In this document: piece after piece, positions 1 to 6,097 of the stretch | Numbering within the stretch: position 1 is the first letter of the stretch | Layout: every line of letters starts with the position of its first letter | Notes under the pieces: model-generated | Database searches by the model: none | Told to the model about the DNA's origin: nothing | The model's input: the letters and a program-made list of their open reading frames with translations, nothing else | DNA from: a virus | IMG/VR virus record: IMGVR_UViG_3300022918_000230 | Location: 1-27,791 of that record | Length of the DNA: 27,791 nucleotides | Direction: 5' to 3' (one strand) | Program-made: the position numbers and the translations under genes

Positions 1-912
1 GTGGCAATTCCGGATTTTCAAAGTGTGATGCGCCCGGTGCTGAGCACCGTGCAGAACGGTGCACCGCTACCGCTCAACGAGCTGCGCGAGCGTGTGGCCG
101 ATCAGTTCCAACTGAGCGAGGACGAACGCAAGGAGCGCCTACCCTCCGGTCAGCAGACGATGATCAATAACCGAGTGGGCTGGGCTCGCACCTATTTGAA
201 TAAGGCTGGACTGCTGTGCATTCCGGCCAAAGGAATGGTGCAAATCACTCCGCGTGGCCTTGATGCCTTGGCCAATGGTCCGCCGCGCATCACGGTGAGC
301 TGGTTGAAACAGTTTCCCGAATTTGCGGACTTCCATACGGCCAAGCCGCAATCAGTTGACGCTCCCGCCGTGCTGAACGTTGGTATTGCCGAAACCACGC
401 CAGACGAGCAGTTGGTCGAGGCGCATCAGGCGCTGATGCAGTCCTTGGCAGATGAGCTGCTAACGCAAGTCCGGGTAGCCACCCCCGGCTTCTTTGAGCA
501 GTTGGTAGTCGATTTGATGATCGCCATGGGGTACGGAGGTTCGCGTAAGGAGGCAGGCAAGGCGACCCAAGCGACCAATGATGACGGTATCGACGGCATC
601 ATCAAAGAAGACAAGCTCGGCCTCGACGTGATCTATCTCCAGGCCAAGCGCTGGACCAACACGGTGCATCGTCCGGAGATCGACAAGTTTATCGGCGCAC
701 TGACTCGCCAGCGTGCGCGAAAGGGCGTGTTCATCACCACCTCGGAGTTCTCCGATGGTGCTCGCACTGCAGCGCTGGGGCTGGATATCAAAGTAGTATT
801 GATCGACGGTGTTGAACTGGCTCGGTTGATGGTGGAGAACAACCTGGGTGTGAGCGTTAAGCAGGTGTATGAAGTGAAACAGCTGGACAGTGATTACTTC
901 GCTGAAGGCTGA
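1..912 (+). CDS. mrr: Mrr-type restriction endonuclease
   Basis: The 303-aa product has the two-domain layout of Mrr-family type IV restriction enzymes, which cut modified DNA in the cytoplasm. Residues 1-100 resemble the Mrr winged-helix N-terminal domain. Residues 150-285 look like the Mrr catalytic domain, with FFEQLVVDLMIAMGYGG (164-180), D-G-I-D (195-198) and Q-A-K (214-216), the PD-(D/E)XK-type active site. The start is GTG at base 1, so upstream signals cannot be checked. No methylase lies in view, as expected for a modification-dependent enzyme. It lies on the host side of the putative attL, so it is probably chromosomal or part of a neighbouring island. Family call is confident; substrate is unknown. 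Confidence 0.9.
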   Translation: MAIPDFQSVMRPVLSTVQNGAPLPLNELRERVADQFQLSEDERKERLPSGQQTMINNRVGWARTYLNKAGLLCIPAKGMVQITPRGLDALANGPPRITVSWLKQFPEFADFHTAKPQSVDAPAVLNVGIAETTPDEQLVEAHQALMQSLADELLTQVRVATPGFFEQLVVDLMIAMGYGGSRKEAGKATQATNDDGIDGIIKEDKLGLDVIYLQAKRWTNTVHRPEIDKFIGALTRQRARKGVFITTSEFSDGARTAALGLDIKVVLIDGVELARLMVENNLGVSVKQVYEVKQLDSDYFAEG

Positions 913-1180
913 GCTGAAACGCTGGTGGACCGGTCAGCCAGGCAGGTATGAGCTCGGATATGCTGTTGGCAGGCAGTTTTGAATCAATTTTCGTCTCTCT
1001 TGATGAGATCCGGATTGACTCCGCCCCGCTCATTACTGTGCTCTCGAGCCTGGCATCCTCCTCCGCGACAACCGAGTTAACGCCAGCCTGTTTGCTTCGG
1101 AAAGCGTCGGAGAACTTATTGTCGGCTTTTGCAGTGACGGCGGTAGGGGCAGATGGTGCATGAGCAAAAGATGCTGTCAT
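857..1180 (-). CDS. Possible small ORF, unknown
   Basis: This open frame of about 107 residues lies on the minus strand, convergent with and overlapping the end of mrr by 56 bases. It starts with MTASFAHAPSAP and has plausible amino-acid composition, but no recognisable domain. The start at 1180 has only a weak ribosome site. The same frame stays open upstream through the tmRNA 3' end, which argues that openness here may be chance. The rest of the 913-1263 interval shows only the terminator described separately. I do not recognise it. Confidence 0.25.
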   Translation of the reverse strand: MTASFAHAPSAPTAVTAKADNKFSDAFRSKQAGVNSVVAEEDARLESTVMSGAESIRISSRETKIDSKLPANSISELIPAWLTGPPAFQLSLQRSNHCPAVSLHTPA

Positions 1181-1215
1181 AAAGCTGGCACTGCCAAAAC
1201 AATCCTGACAGCCAC

Positions 1216-1250
1216 AAAAAAAGCACCTGCTCAACGCGAGGTGCTTTTTT
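1216..1250. terminator. Bidirectional intrinsic terminator, probably of ssrA
   Basis: A perfect stem AAGCACCT (1221-1228) / AGGTGCTT (1239-1246) with a 10-base loop is flanked by A-runs on one side and T-runs on the other, so it can stop transcription in both directions. It lies 14 bases beyond the CCA end of the tmRNA-like fragment on the minus strand, as expected for the natural ssrA terminator left on the host side after integration. Confidence 0.8.
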
Positions 1251-1263
1251 GTACTGCTGAATG

Positions 1264-1295
1264 TGGTGGAGCCGGGGGGATTTGAACCCGCATCC
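1264..1295 (-). other. attL core: 3' end of a tmRNA (ssrA)-like gene
   Basis: Read on the minus strand, the segment ends in TTCAAATCCCCCCGGCTCCACCA, i.e. a T-loop, a T-stem strand, an acceptor strand CGGCTCC, discriminator A and CCA. No matching 5' acceptor strand (GGGGCCG-type) or body follows to the right, so it is a 3' fragment only. The T-stem 5' strand is GCGGG against CCCCC, a C-C mismatch that suggests the identity block ends there, giving a core of about 1264-1289. The acceptor matches Pseudomonas tmRNA as I recall it. Orientation predicts the intact RNA gene at the other prophage end, outside this window. A tRNA gene is the alternative source. Confidence 0.6.
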
Positions 1296-1346
1296 AACCC
1301 TTATAAGCCGTGGCTTTTAGCGGTAGGGCTGCCATTTTGCTGTCAT

Positions 1347-2336
1347 TTACGCGTCATGAAAAATATCTTGAGCCTTGCCGGTCGCCACGTAGTCCGCCAA
1401 ACCCTGAAGCCGACGGTAGTAGGCAAGGACGATTTTTATAGCAGACAGCGGATCCCCGCTGGCGAGCTCGAGAATGTGTGAAGCGCTGTCGTCTAATCCG
1501 AACGCCTTGCACGTATCCTCCAGTAATTCGACAAGCTCGGTGATGTCTTCGTCTGACAGATCAATGTCGGTATCTGATTTGCTTAGCCAGCCCAAATTTT
1601 GGAGATGGCCATAAGCTTTTTTGTAAGCCTCTTGAGCAGGACTATCGTCATCATTAATCCCGTTCACTAACTCTCGTATGGAGTCGGCAACGTCACCGTT
1701 CATATAGAACTTAATTTCGCCTGGAGACGCGTAATCAATTTTTCTGATAGCAGCTCTATCTTCGTTTGGAATGTTTTTATAAAGCTCTTTGAAAAAATTT
1801 ACTGAGCTAAAGCCGCCTCTCCAAGGATGTTTATGGAACAAAGAGTTGATCTTGTTTGTGGCGGCTTGGCCCGTTGCACCAAGAAGCGCAAATCCAAGGG
1901 AATAACAATCTTGTACCAGATCAGAAAATTTCCTTAAATCGCTTATTTCCCACTGACCATCGATGTCTACAACTTTGAAATCACTGTTCAAGCTTTCCTC
2001 AGCATGCCCTGGTATAAACATGCCAGGTTCTGGCAACGCATCGTGCGGGAGGGTTTCTGTGCTTTTCGTTTTAAACTCCTCGCCTACAGTGCCCCACACC
2101 TCTCCGAGCTCATACTTGCCCTTGTGAAGCTTAGTGACAGCATAATGCACGTCAATTTTCTCGGCATATAGCTGCTTGAGATGCTCAGTCTTTATTCTTG
2201 AAAAATAAAACTTGAATGATGTTTCACCATCATCGTAGTTAACACCTAAATACTTATCGCCGTTTTTTGCCTTCGCGAGCGCGATCAGCGGAACATCATA
2301 GCTAAGTAATATTTTCTCTACCGTTAGCTTAGCCAT
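1347..2336 (-). CDS. Accessory protein between int and attL, DUF6575-like (tentative)
   Basis: The 329-aa product starts MAKLTVEKILLSYDVPLIAL. The N-terminal 100 residues look like a small alpha/beta domain; the C-terminal half (about 215-320) is helical and acidic. The opening resembles what I remember as DUF6575, but this is recall without alignment and no function is known to me. The start at 2336 overlaps the upstream gene by 8 bases, so the two are probably translated together from the promoter at 2765-2793. The gene is clearly more AT-rich than the integrase beside it, a sign of separate acquisition. The location between integrase and att is a usual site for lysogenic conversion or phage-defence genes. 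Function is inferred only from place. Confidence 0.7.
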   Translation of the reverse strand: MAKLTVEKILLSYDVPLIALAKAKNGDKYLGVNYDDGETSFKFYFSRIKTEHLKQLYAEKIDVHYAVTKLHKGKYELGEVWGTVGEEFKTKSTETLPHDALPEPGMFIPGHAEESLNSDFKVVDIDGQWEISDLRKFSDLVQDCYSLGFALLGATGQAATNKINSLFHKHPWRGGFSSVNFFKELYKNIPNEDRAAIRKIDYASPGEIKFYMNGDVADSIRELVNGINDDDSPAQEAYKKAYGHLQNLGWLSKSDTDIDLSDEDITELVELLEDTCKAFGLDDSASHILELASGDPLSAIKIVLAYYRRLQGLADYVATGKAQDIFHDA

Positions 2337-2727
2337 TGAGAGCTTCCACCTTTCCAGCAATCGCTGTTGGGTCGACCGACTTATACGGCCACCAGTTCAC
2401 ATGCGTGGGTTGGTCCTTGTGCCACACTCCGTAGTCGTTACTGAACGGTACCTCAACGGCATGAGTGAACTTCATCTTAGTCATTCGCGGGCTTTTTGCA
2501 GCGGCACGACAGGCGGCTAGCGAAGTCATCAGCGAAACAGATCTTGCTGAACACTCATCCGGATATTTATGATTGGACGAGCGTTTCCGCTGAGAGTCGA
2601 AATCATTGGCGGTATGGTTGCCAGCCCTCAACAGCCTCCAGAGCGTAGGCTCGGTCGGAGCCTTTACATCCGCAGGGGGGCAACTGGTTGGTAGTGGCTC
2701 GAGGAAATCAAATCCATTTGTCGACAT
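2329..2727 (-). CDS. Unknown protein, first gene of the int-attL cassette
   Basis: The 132-aa product begins MSTNGFDFLEPLPTS. I do not recognise a domain. Visible traits are a proline-rich N-terminus, a TLWRLLRAG segment, a basic stretch DSQRKRSSNHKYP near residue 45, two cysteines, and a Trp-rich C-terminal part (HVNWWPYKSVDP). No signal peptide or membrane segment is evident. I chose the ATG at 2727 because an upstream in-frame ATG at 2766 would lie before the predicted transcription start near 2758. The 8-base overlap with the following gene suggests a coupled pair. Confidence 0.65.
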   Translation of the reverse strand: MSTNGFDFLEPLPTSCPPADVKAPTEPTLWRLLRAGNHTANDFDSQRKRSSNHKYPDECSARSVSLMTSLAACRAAAKSPRMTKMKFTHAVEVPFSNDYGVWHKDQPTHVNWWPYKSVDPTAIAGKVEALNG

Positions 2728-2764
2728 GAAGCAATATCCAATGGTGGCGTTGTACGTGGCGCGC

Positions 2765-2793
2765 ATTCTCGATTACGACATGCAATGCGTCAA
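2765..2793 (-). promoter_or_regulatory. Sigma-70 promoter of the int-attL cassette
   Basis: On the minus strand a -35 box TTGACG (2788-2793) is followed by a 17-base spacer and a -10 box GAGAAT (2765-2770), 5/6 and 4/6 matches to consensus. The predicted start is near 2758, about 30 bases before the ATG at 2727. This would let the cassette be expressed in the lysogen independently of PL. Confidence 0.6.
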
Positions 2794-2811
2794 AGTTTTA
2801 ATTTTGACGCA
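2786..2811. promoter_or_regulatory. Palindrome over the cassette -35 and the int stop codon
   Basis: GCGTCAAA (2787-2794) and TTTGACGC (2803-2810) form a perfect inverted repeat with an 8-base AT-rich centre, extended to 9 bp by T2786/A2811. It covers the -35 box of the cassette promoter and the integrase stop codon. No T-run follows, so it is more like a protein-binding site than an intrinsic terminator. The binding protein is unknown. Confidence 0.45.
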
Positions 2812-3995
2812 AGGGTATCTTCTTGTTGTTTATCGGTTTTTATATCTCCGCGCTGTAAAAATGCCAGCTCTGCTCTTTGTCCAGCACCAATATCTGCTGC
2901 GGGCATCCATCGTCCATAGACTCGCGCAATCATCGTCCAGTCGGTATGCCCCATCTGTTTGGCTACCCACATAGGGTGCTCACCGGCGGAAAGCATCATC
3001 GAAGCGTAGGTGTGTCGGGTCTGGTAAGGCCGCCGATACCTGACGCCTGCTTTCTTCATGGCAGGTACCCACATAGTTTTGCGTATTGGCCCGTCGCCTG
3101 CCCATCGCTCCAACGTCCTGGGATTTTGAAATACTTCAGCGTCTGCCAGGAACGTATGAGCCTTCTGGGCCGTTAATGCTTCCATGGCTGGCCTGAGCAG
3201 CTTCACGCTTCGCCGGCCCGCGGATGTCTTTGTAGTCTCGGCCGTACCCTTCGCTGCCTGGGTCATAGCGCGGGTCACCATTACCTCTTCACGTAGCCAG
3301 TCGATATCGCCCCAGTCCAGGGCGACCAGCTCGCTGGTTCGCAGGCCAGTCCAAAGGGCGAATTGCATCATGTTGCGCGCCTGGCCGGTAAGGGCGCCCA
3401 GCACGGCCTGTTGTTCCTCCGGGCTAAAAGGGTCTACGTCGTCTTCCTTGGGAGGCGCTTCTTTCCGGGTATAGGTCCAGCCGGCCATAGGGTTAAGGTC
3501 GATTAATTCCTCTTCCGCAGCGTCATTCAGCGCAGAGCGAAGACAGCTCTGAATATTGCTAAGCGTTTTATTGCTCACTAGCAGCGTATCGAGCCAGTCA
3601 CGGATAGCCTTTCGCTTGAGATCGACCACCATGGTTTCGCCCAGGGCAGGGATGAGACGCAGCTCCACGAGCTTTCGATAGCCATCGAACGTGCTGCTAG
3701 CCACATGCTTGCGTTTGGCAGCCAGCCACCTGGTTAGGAAACCGTGCACAGTTTCCCGCGACGCCTCCGGTGCGAACTTATCTGCCCGGGCAGAGCCAGG
3801 GAACGTAACGGCATAATCGAACGTGCCAATGGATATCGCGTGCTCGATCGCCGCCTTGTGCTGTTCGGCCTTCTTTAGATTAGTGGGGGAGGGCTTGAGT
3901 GTGATGCGCTCGCGGCACCGGACGCCCCGATACATGAACGTGATTTCGATACTCGTATCGGAGACCGCCCGAACTCCCCGCCCGCCTCTACCCAT
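2790..3995 (-). CDS. int: Tyrosine-family phage integrase
   Basis: The 401-aa protein catalyses site-specific recombination between phage and host att sites. Residues 1-65 resemble a DUF3596-type arm-site-binding domain (GVRAVSDTSIEI, YRGVRCRERI), 80-175 a SAM-like core-binding domain, and 190-365 the catalytic domain. The active-site set is R219 (TGLRTSE), K256 (TKTSAGRR), R327 with Y324 in place of the usual His of HxxR, H350 (MGHTDW) and Y360 (VYGRW). The start at 3995 fits the conserved MGRGGRG opening of this family and makes the gene overlap xis by 121 bases. It lies about 1.5 kb from the putative attL, separated by the accessory cassette. Confidence 0.95.
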   Translation of the reverse strand: MGRGGRGVRAVSDTSIEITFMYRGVRCRERITLKPSPTNLKKAEQHKAAIEHAISIGTFDYAVTFPGSARADKFAPEASRETVHGFLTRWLAAKRKHVASSTFDGYRKLVELRLIPALGETMVVDLKRKAIRDWLDTLLVSNKTLSNIQSCLRSALNDAAEEELIDLNPMAGWTYTRKEAPPKEDDVDPFSPEEQQAVLGALTGQARNMMQFALWTGLRTSELVALDWGDIDWLREEVMVTRAMTQAAKGTAETTKTSAGRRSVKLLRPAMEALTAQKAHTFLADAEVFQNPRTLERWAGDGPIRKTMWVPAMKKAGVRYRRPYQTRHTYASMMLSAGEHPMWVAKQMGHTDWTMIARVYGRWMPAADIGAGQRAELAFLQRGDIKTDKQQEDTLASKLKL

Positions 3996-4150
3996 GATTC
4001 ATATCCTTCAACGTCAATAAGCGTCCGGCCGTCCGGCGCTCTATTCCATATCTGTCCGAGCCGCCAGATTCCGTCACGGATCTTTGAGCGGATCGCGTCC
4101 TCCGTATAGCCAGACTCGCTGGCAAATTTCCTGATGGTCACGTAACGCAT
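3875..4150 (-). CDS. xis: Excisionase
   Basis: The 91-aa product starts MRYVTIRKFASESGYTEDAIRSKIRDGIW, a MerR-like winged-helix motif typical of small phage excisionases, followed by DGRTLIDVEGYESWVE. It should bind beside att and direct the integrase towards excision. A GTG lies immediately before the chosen ATG; AGGAG is 9 bases from the GTG and 12 from the ATG, so either may be used. The serine-rich C-terminal tail is read in a different frame from the start of int, with a 121-base overlap. The CTGAC-N2-GTCAG sites lie directly upstream. Confidence 0.85.
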   Translation of the reverse strand: MRYVTIRKFASESGYTEDAIRSKIRDGIWRLGQIWNRAPDGRTLIDVEGYESWVEAGGEFGRSPIRVSKSRSCIGASGAASASHSSPPPLI

Positions 4151-4165
4151 CACTTCACCGCACTC

Positions 4166-4209
4166 CTGACTCGTCAGGTTCTGATTGATCTTCGAAACTG
4201 ACGAGTCAG
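4166..4209. promoter_or_regulatory. Paired palindromic sites upstream of xis
   Basis: CTGACTCGTCAG (4166-4177) and CTGACGAGTCAG (4198-4209) are each nearly palindromic (CTGAC-N2-GTCAG) and are perfect reverse complements of each other. Their centres are 32 bp apart, about three helical turns. They abut the xis ribosome site, so they could be an operator pair or, in RNA, a 12-bp stem next to the Shine-Dalgarno sequence. Confidence 0.5.
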
Positions 4210-4263
4210 TTCCGATCTGCTCTGCGCCACGATTTCGCTGTGGGTGAGTCGTGGCGCGTACGG

Positions 4264-4467
4264 TCAGGGATCAGCATCTGCTTCGCCAGATTCAACCACT
4301 GCACGCAGCTTCAGCGCGATGCCGCAGCGGCGGGCTAGAGCGTTCAATTCCCCGACGGTGGTTTCGGGGGACTGCAACGCCTGCCCGAACTGAATTAGTC
4401 GATCGCCCAGCTTTTCCAGATCGCTGCGCAAGCTGATACGAGCGCCGGCGGATGTGTGAACGGTCAT
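4264..4467 (-). CDS. Small phage protein, unknown
   Basis: A 67-aa product (MTVHTSAGARISLRSDLEKLG) with a predominantly helical pattern and a central LIQFGQALQSPETTVGELNALARRCG segment. No cysteine pair, membrane segment or known motif is seen. It begins 2 bases after the csrA stop codon with GAGG about 10 bases upstream, so it is in the PL operon. I do not recognise it. Confidence 0.6.
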   Translation of the reverse strand: MTVHTSAGARISLRSDLEKLGDRLIQFGQALQSPETTVGELNALARRCGIALKLRAVVESGEADADP

Positions 4468-4469
4468 AG

Positions 4470-4658
4470 TTAACAGACCTCGGGACGCTGGCGTGGGTTG
4501 GCCAGTTTGCGAAGGTGGATTTCTTCGCGGTCTACCGGCACACCAACGGGTGCTGAGACGCCAATGCGAACCTGCATACCCTGAACGCCCAACACGGTCA
4601 CGGTGATGTCGTCGTTGATGCGGATGGTTTCGCCTACACGGCGAGTCAAAATGAGCAT
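4470..4658 (-). CDS. csrA: Phage-borne CsrA/RsmA-type translational regulator
   Basis: The 62-aa product [17 protein letters not shown]... matches the CsrA family along its length. CsrA dimers bind GGA motifs in mRNA leaders and alter translation or stability. The RNA-contacting residues L4, R6, R7 and R44 (PVDREEIHL) are all present, as is the [14 protein letters not shown] core. The start at 4658 is fixed by AAGGAG five bases upstream. The tail after residue 52 (NPRQRPEVC) differs from host RsmA. It is the second gene of the PL operon, so it should be made early after infection or induction, possibly acting on phage leaders or host Rsm targets. Confidence 0.92.
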   Translation of the reverse strand: MLILTRRVGETIRINDDITVTVLGVQGMQVRIGVSAPVGVPVDREEIHLRKLANPRQRPEVC

Positions 4659-4797
4659 ATGAACTCCTTGTCTACTTTCTTGAGGGCGAACAAAGGCCCG
4701 CCACTTTGTTGGCAATCGCAAAAATTTGAATTGGTTATCGCGTCAGATCGAGCCTGAACACTGGGCTACCCAACTGCACGGATGGGTACACCGCTGC

Positions 4798-5103
4798 TCA
4801 CGCGATAAAGACGCCTTCATGCTGGTTGTCCTGCTGGTGGTCTGGCGGGGTCGGCAGCATCCCGGTTGAGAAGCTGATCAGGCCCATCGCGAAAGCCTTG
4901 GCGACCAATGCTGCGCGCTTTGTACAGCCCAGCTTTGTCGATGCTGCCAGCAAGCGCTTGTCCACACTGTCAGGTGCCAGGCCCAGTTCGCGGGCGGCTT
5001 CTTTGCTTGTCATGCCTGCTGCGACTGCCAGCAGGCATTGAAGCTCTCTTGGAGCCACGCCCTTGCCGAGTTGGCCGGTCAGTCCCGCGAAGGTAATAGT
5101 CAT
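4798..5103 (-). CDS. LuxR-type HTH transcription factor without sensor domain
   Basis: The 101-aa product contains the four-helix LuxR C-terminal DNA-binding domain at about residues 16-77: APRELQCLLAVAAGMTSKEAARELGLAPDSVDKRLLAASTKLG. There is no N-terminal receiver or ligand-binding domain, so activity is probably set by concentration alone. A longer start at 5139 exists but has a poor ribosome site; the ATG at 5103 has GGAG upstream. It is the first gene downstream of PL, the place of N in lambda, and could regulate the int arm or host genes. Target is unknown. Confidence 0.75.
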   Translation of the reverse strand: MTITFAGLTGQLGKGVAPRELQCLLAVAAGMTSKEAARELGLAPDSVDKRLLAASTKLGCTKRAALVAKAFAMGLISFSTGMLPTPPDHQQDNQHEGVFIA

Positions 5104-5151
5104 TTTTGCCGCTCCATGCTGCTCGGATACGATTTGCATCGCGATGGAATT

Positions 5152-5180
5152 AATTTAGCCCCAAGCTAAACAAATAACAA
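5152..5180 (-). promoter_or_regulatory. PL promoter
   Basis: On the minus strand -35 TTGTTA (5175-5180), a 17-base spacer and -10 TAAATT (5152-5157) face the LuxR-type gene. PR (7354-7382) has the same 17-base spacer, the same -10 and a similar GCTNNGGGCTAAATT stretch, which strengthens both calls. Confidence 0.7.
5154..5170. promoter_or_regulatory. Operator OL1
   Basis: The perfect 17-bp palindrome TTTAGC-CCCAA-GCTAAA overlaps the -10 box of PL. It shares half-sites and spacing with sites at 7315-7331 and 7364-7380 next to the repressor gene, so it is the likely CI/Cro binding site. Confidence 0.7.
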
Positions 5181-5195
5181 TAGCTGATAGCTAAA
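5179..5195. promoter_or_regulatory. Operator OL2
   Basis: AATAGC-TGATA-GCTAAA has the same 6-5-6 spacing, with one perfect half-site and one with 4/6 matches. Its centre is 25 bp from OL1, and it touches the -35 of PL. Confidence 0.55.
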
Positions 5196-5273
5196 TAAAT
5201 TGTTCAGAGGTTGCACTCTCCTCACTTTAGGCGCTGTTGCATTTTCAATCCTGTCAGTTATGCTGCGCGAAAC

Positions 5274-5289
5274 CTGTATGGATATACAG
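5274..5289. promoter_or_regulatory. LexA (SOS) box
   Basis: CTGTATGGATATACAG fits the CTGT-N8-ACAG LexA consensus exactly, with the AT-rich centre usual for functional sites. It lies 22 bases before the DUF1654 ATG. No consensus -35 could be fixed, though TATACA within the box could be the -10. Confidence 0.75.
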
Positions 5290-5311
5290 CATTAGAAGGG
5301 AGGGTTATTAA

Positions 5312-5629
5312 ATGGCTAAGAAGCTGGCTAAACCGGCAGTTCGGCAGGAAATGAGTGGTATCGAGCGGCTTGGCCTAAGGGTGGCTTCAATGATCAATCA
5401 TCCGATTGCACAGGATCAGCGCTGGGTGACGATCCACAGAATGGACAGTGATGGAGATAGGGAGTGGGATGAGGTCATGAGCGTTCTGTCAGAAACGGAT
5501 GGTATAGACATGACATTCAACGATGAGGACGAGTCGGTCACGCTCAAGTGGGAGGCGTCGTCCGAGAACGACCACCAGGTTGAGGTGCACGACGAATTTA
5601 TGGCTGTGGAGGAGTCCGCGCCTTTCTAG
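5312..5629 (+). CDS. DUF1654-family protein under a LexA box
   Basis: The 105-aa product contains SGIERLGLRVASMINHPIAQ and a later VTIHRMDSDGDREWDEV segment, the signature of DUF1654, a family of unknown function common in Pseudomonas and its phages. The C-terminal third is strongly acidic (FNDEDES, VEVHDEF), and no membrane segment is present. The start has GAAGGGAGGG about 8-14 bases upstream. The LexA box just before it predicts induction on DNA damage. It is transcribed against the neighbouring leftward genes and is closed by the terminator at 5637-5666. Confidence 0.8.
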   Translation: MAKKLAKPAVRQEMSGIERLGLRVASMINHPIAQDQRWVTIHRMDSDGDREWDEVMSVLSETDGIDMTFNDEDESVTLKWEASSENDHQVEVHDEFMAVEESAPF

Positions 5630-5636
5630 TGGGTAC

Positions 5637-5666
5637 AAAAAAGCCCGCTTAGTGGCGGGCTTTTTG
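5637..5666. terminator. Bidirectional intrinsic terminator
   Basis: Stem GCCCGC (5643-5648) / GCGGGC (5655-5660), a 6-base loop, A-run before and T5 after. It separates the rightward DUF1654 gene from the leftward gene ending at 5690. Confidence 0.85.
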
Positions 5667-5689
5667 ATTCCTAGAATCGCTGTCAGCGG

Positions 5690-6097
5690 TCACGGATGAA
5701 GCGAGCGAGCGAGACCAAAAGCAATCGCACCTACAGCGCCTGACAATATTAGAGCTGTCCCGATAAACCACTTGATCATGCTGCCTTCAACTCGCGTGAT
5801 TTCTGTTCGAAAATTTGCGACAGCGAGGCCTGTACCGGCGGTCTCATTGATAAGATCAGCTTTCGTCGATAGATTCGGGAAAACGTACTTATCGAAAGTA
5901 CCCAGCGTCGCCTCGATCCTGGCTAATGAGGCCTGGATCTCAGGCAAAGCCTTCTCAAGTTTTTCAACGCGAGCTTCCAATTCTCGACCCCCAGGCGGTA
6001 GTCCGCCGCTTGATCCGGTACCGCTGCCGGCGCCACTGGCGTTACCGCTGCCGGTTAGGCGACTTCCGATTGGTGAAACATTATCACCCTTCGCCAT
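5690..6097 (-). CDS. Coiled-coil membrane protein in the rexB position
   Basis: The 135-aa product has three parts: a Gly/Ser-rich disordered N-terminus (about 8-37, SGNASGAGSGTGSSGG), a coiled coil (about 38-68, ELEARVEKLEKALPEIQASL), and a single C-terminal transmembrane helix (about 110-130, WFIGTALILSGAVGAIAFGL). That predicts a tail-anchored inner-membrane protein with its coiled coil in the cytoplasm. It overlaps the upstream zinc-ribbon gene by 14 bases and is downstream of and co-oriented with cI. It could be a superinfection-exclusion component; no sequence match to RexB is seen. Confidence 0.75.
   Translation of the reverse strand: MAKGDNVSPIGSRLTGSGNASGAGSGTGSSGGLPPGGRELEARVEKLEKALPEIQASLARIEATLGTFDKYVFPNLSTKADLINETAGTGLAVANFRTEITRVEGSMIKWFIGTALILSGAVGAIAFGLARSLHP

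Noticed and set aside
948-1163. Rightward 71-aa frame after mrr
   Set aside because: No ribosome site, and composition looks like the shadow of the opposite strand.
1181-1297. Upstream extension of the minus-strand frame at 857-1180
   Set aside because: It is a translation of the tmRNA 3' end and terminator, so it cannot be protein-coding in a meaningful way.
1264-1340. Complete tRNA gene on the minus strand
   Set aside because: No D-arm, anticodon arm or 5' acceptor strand could be found to the right of the 3' end.
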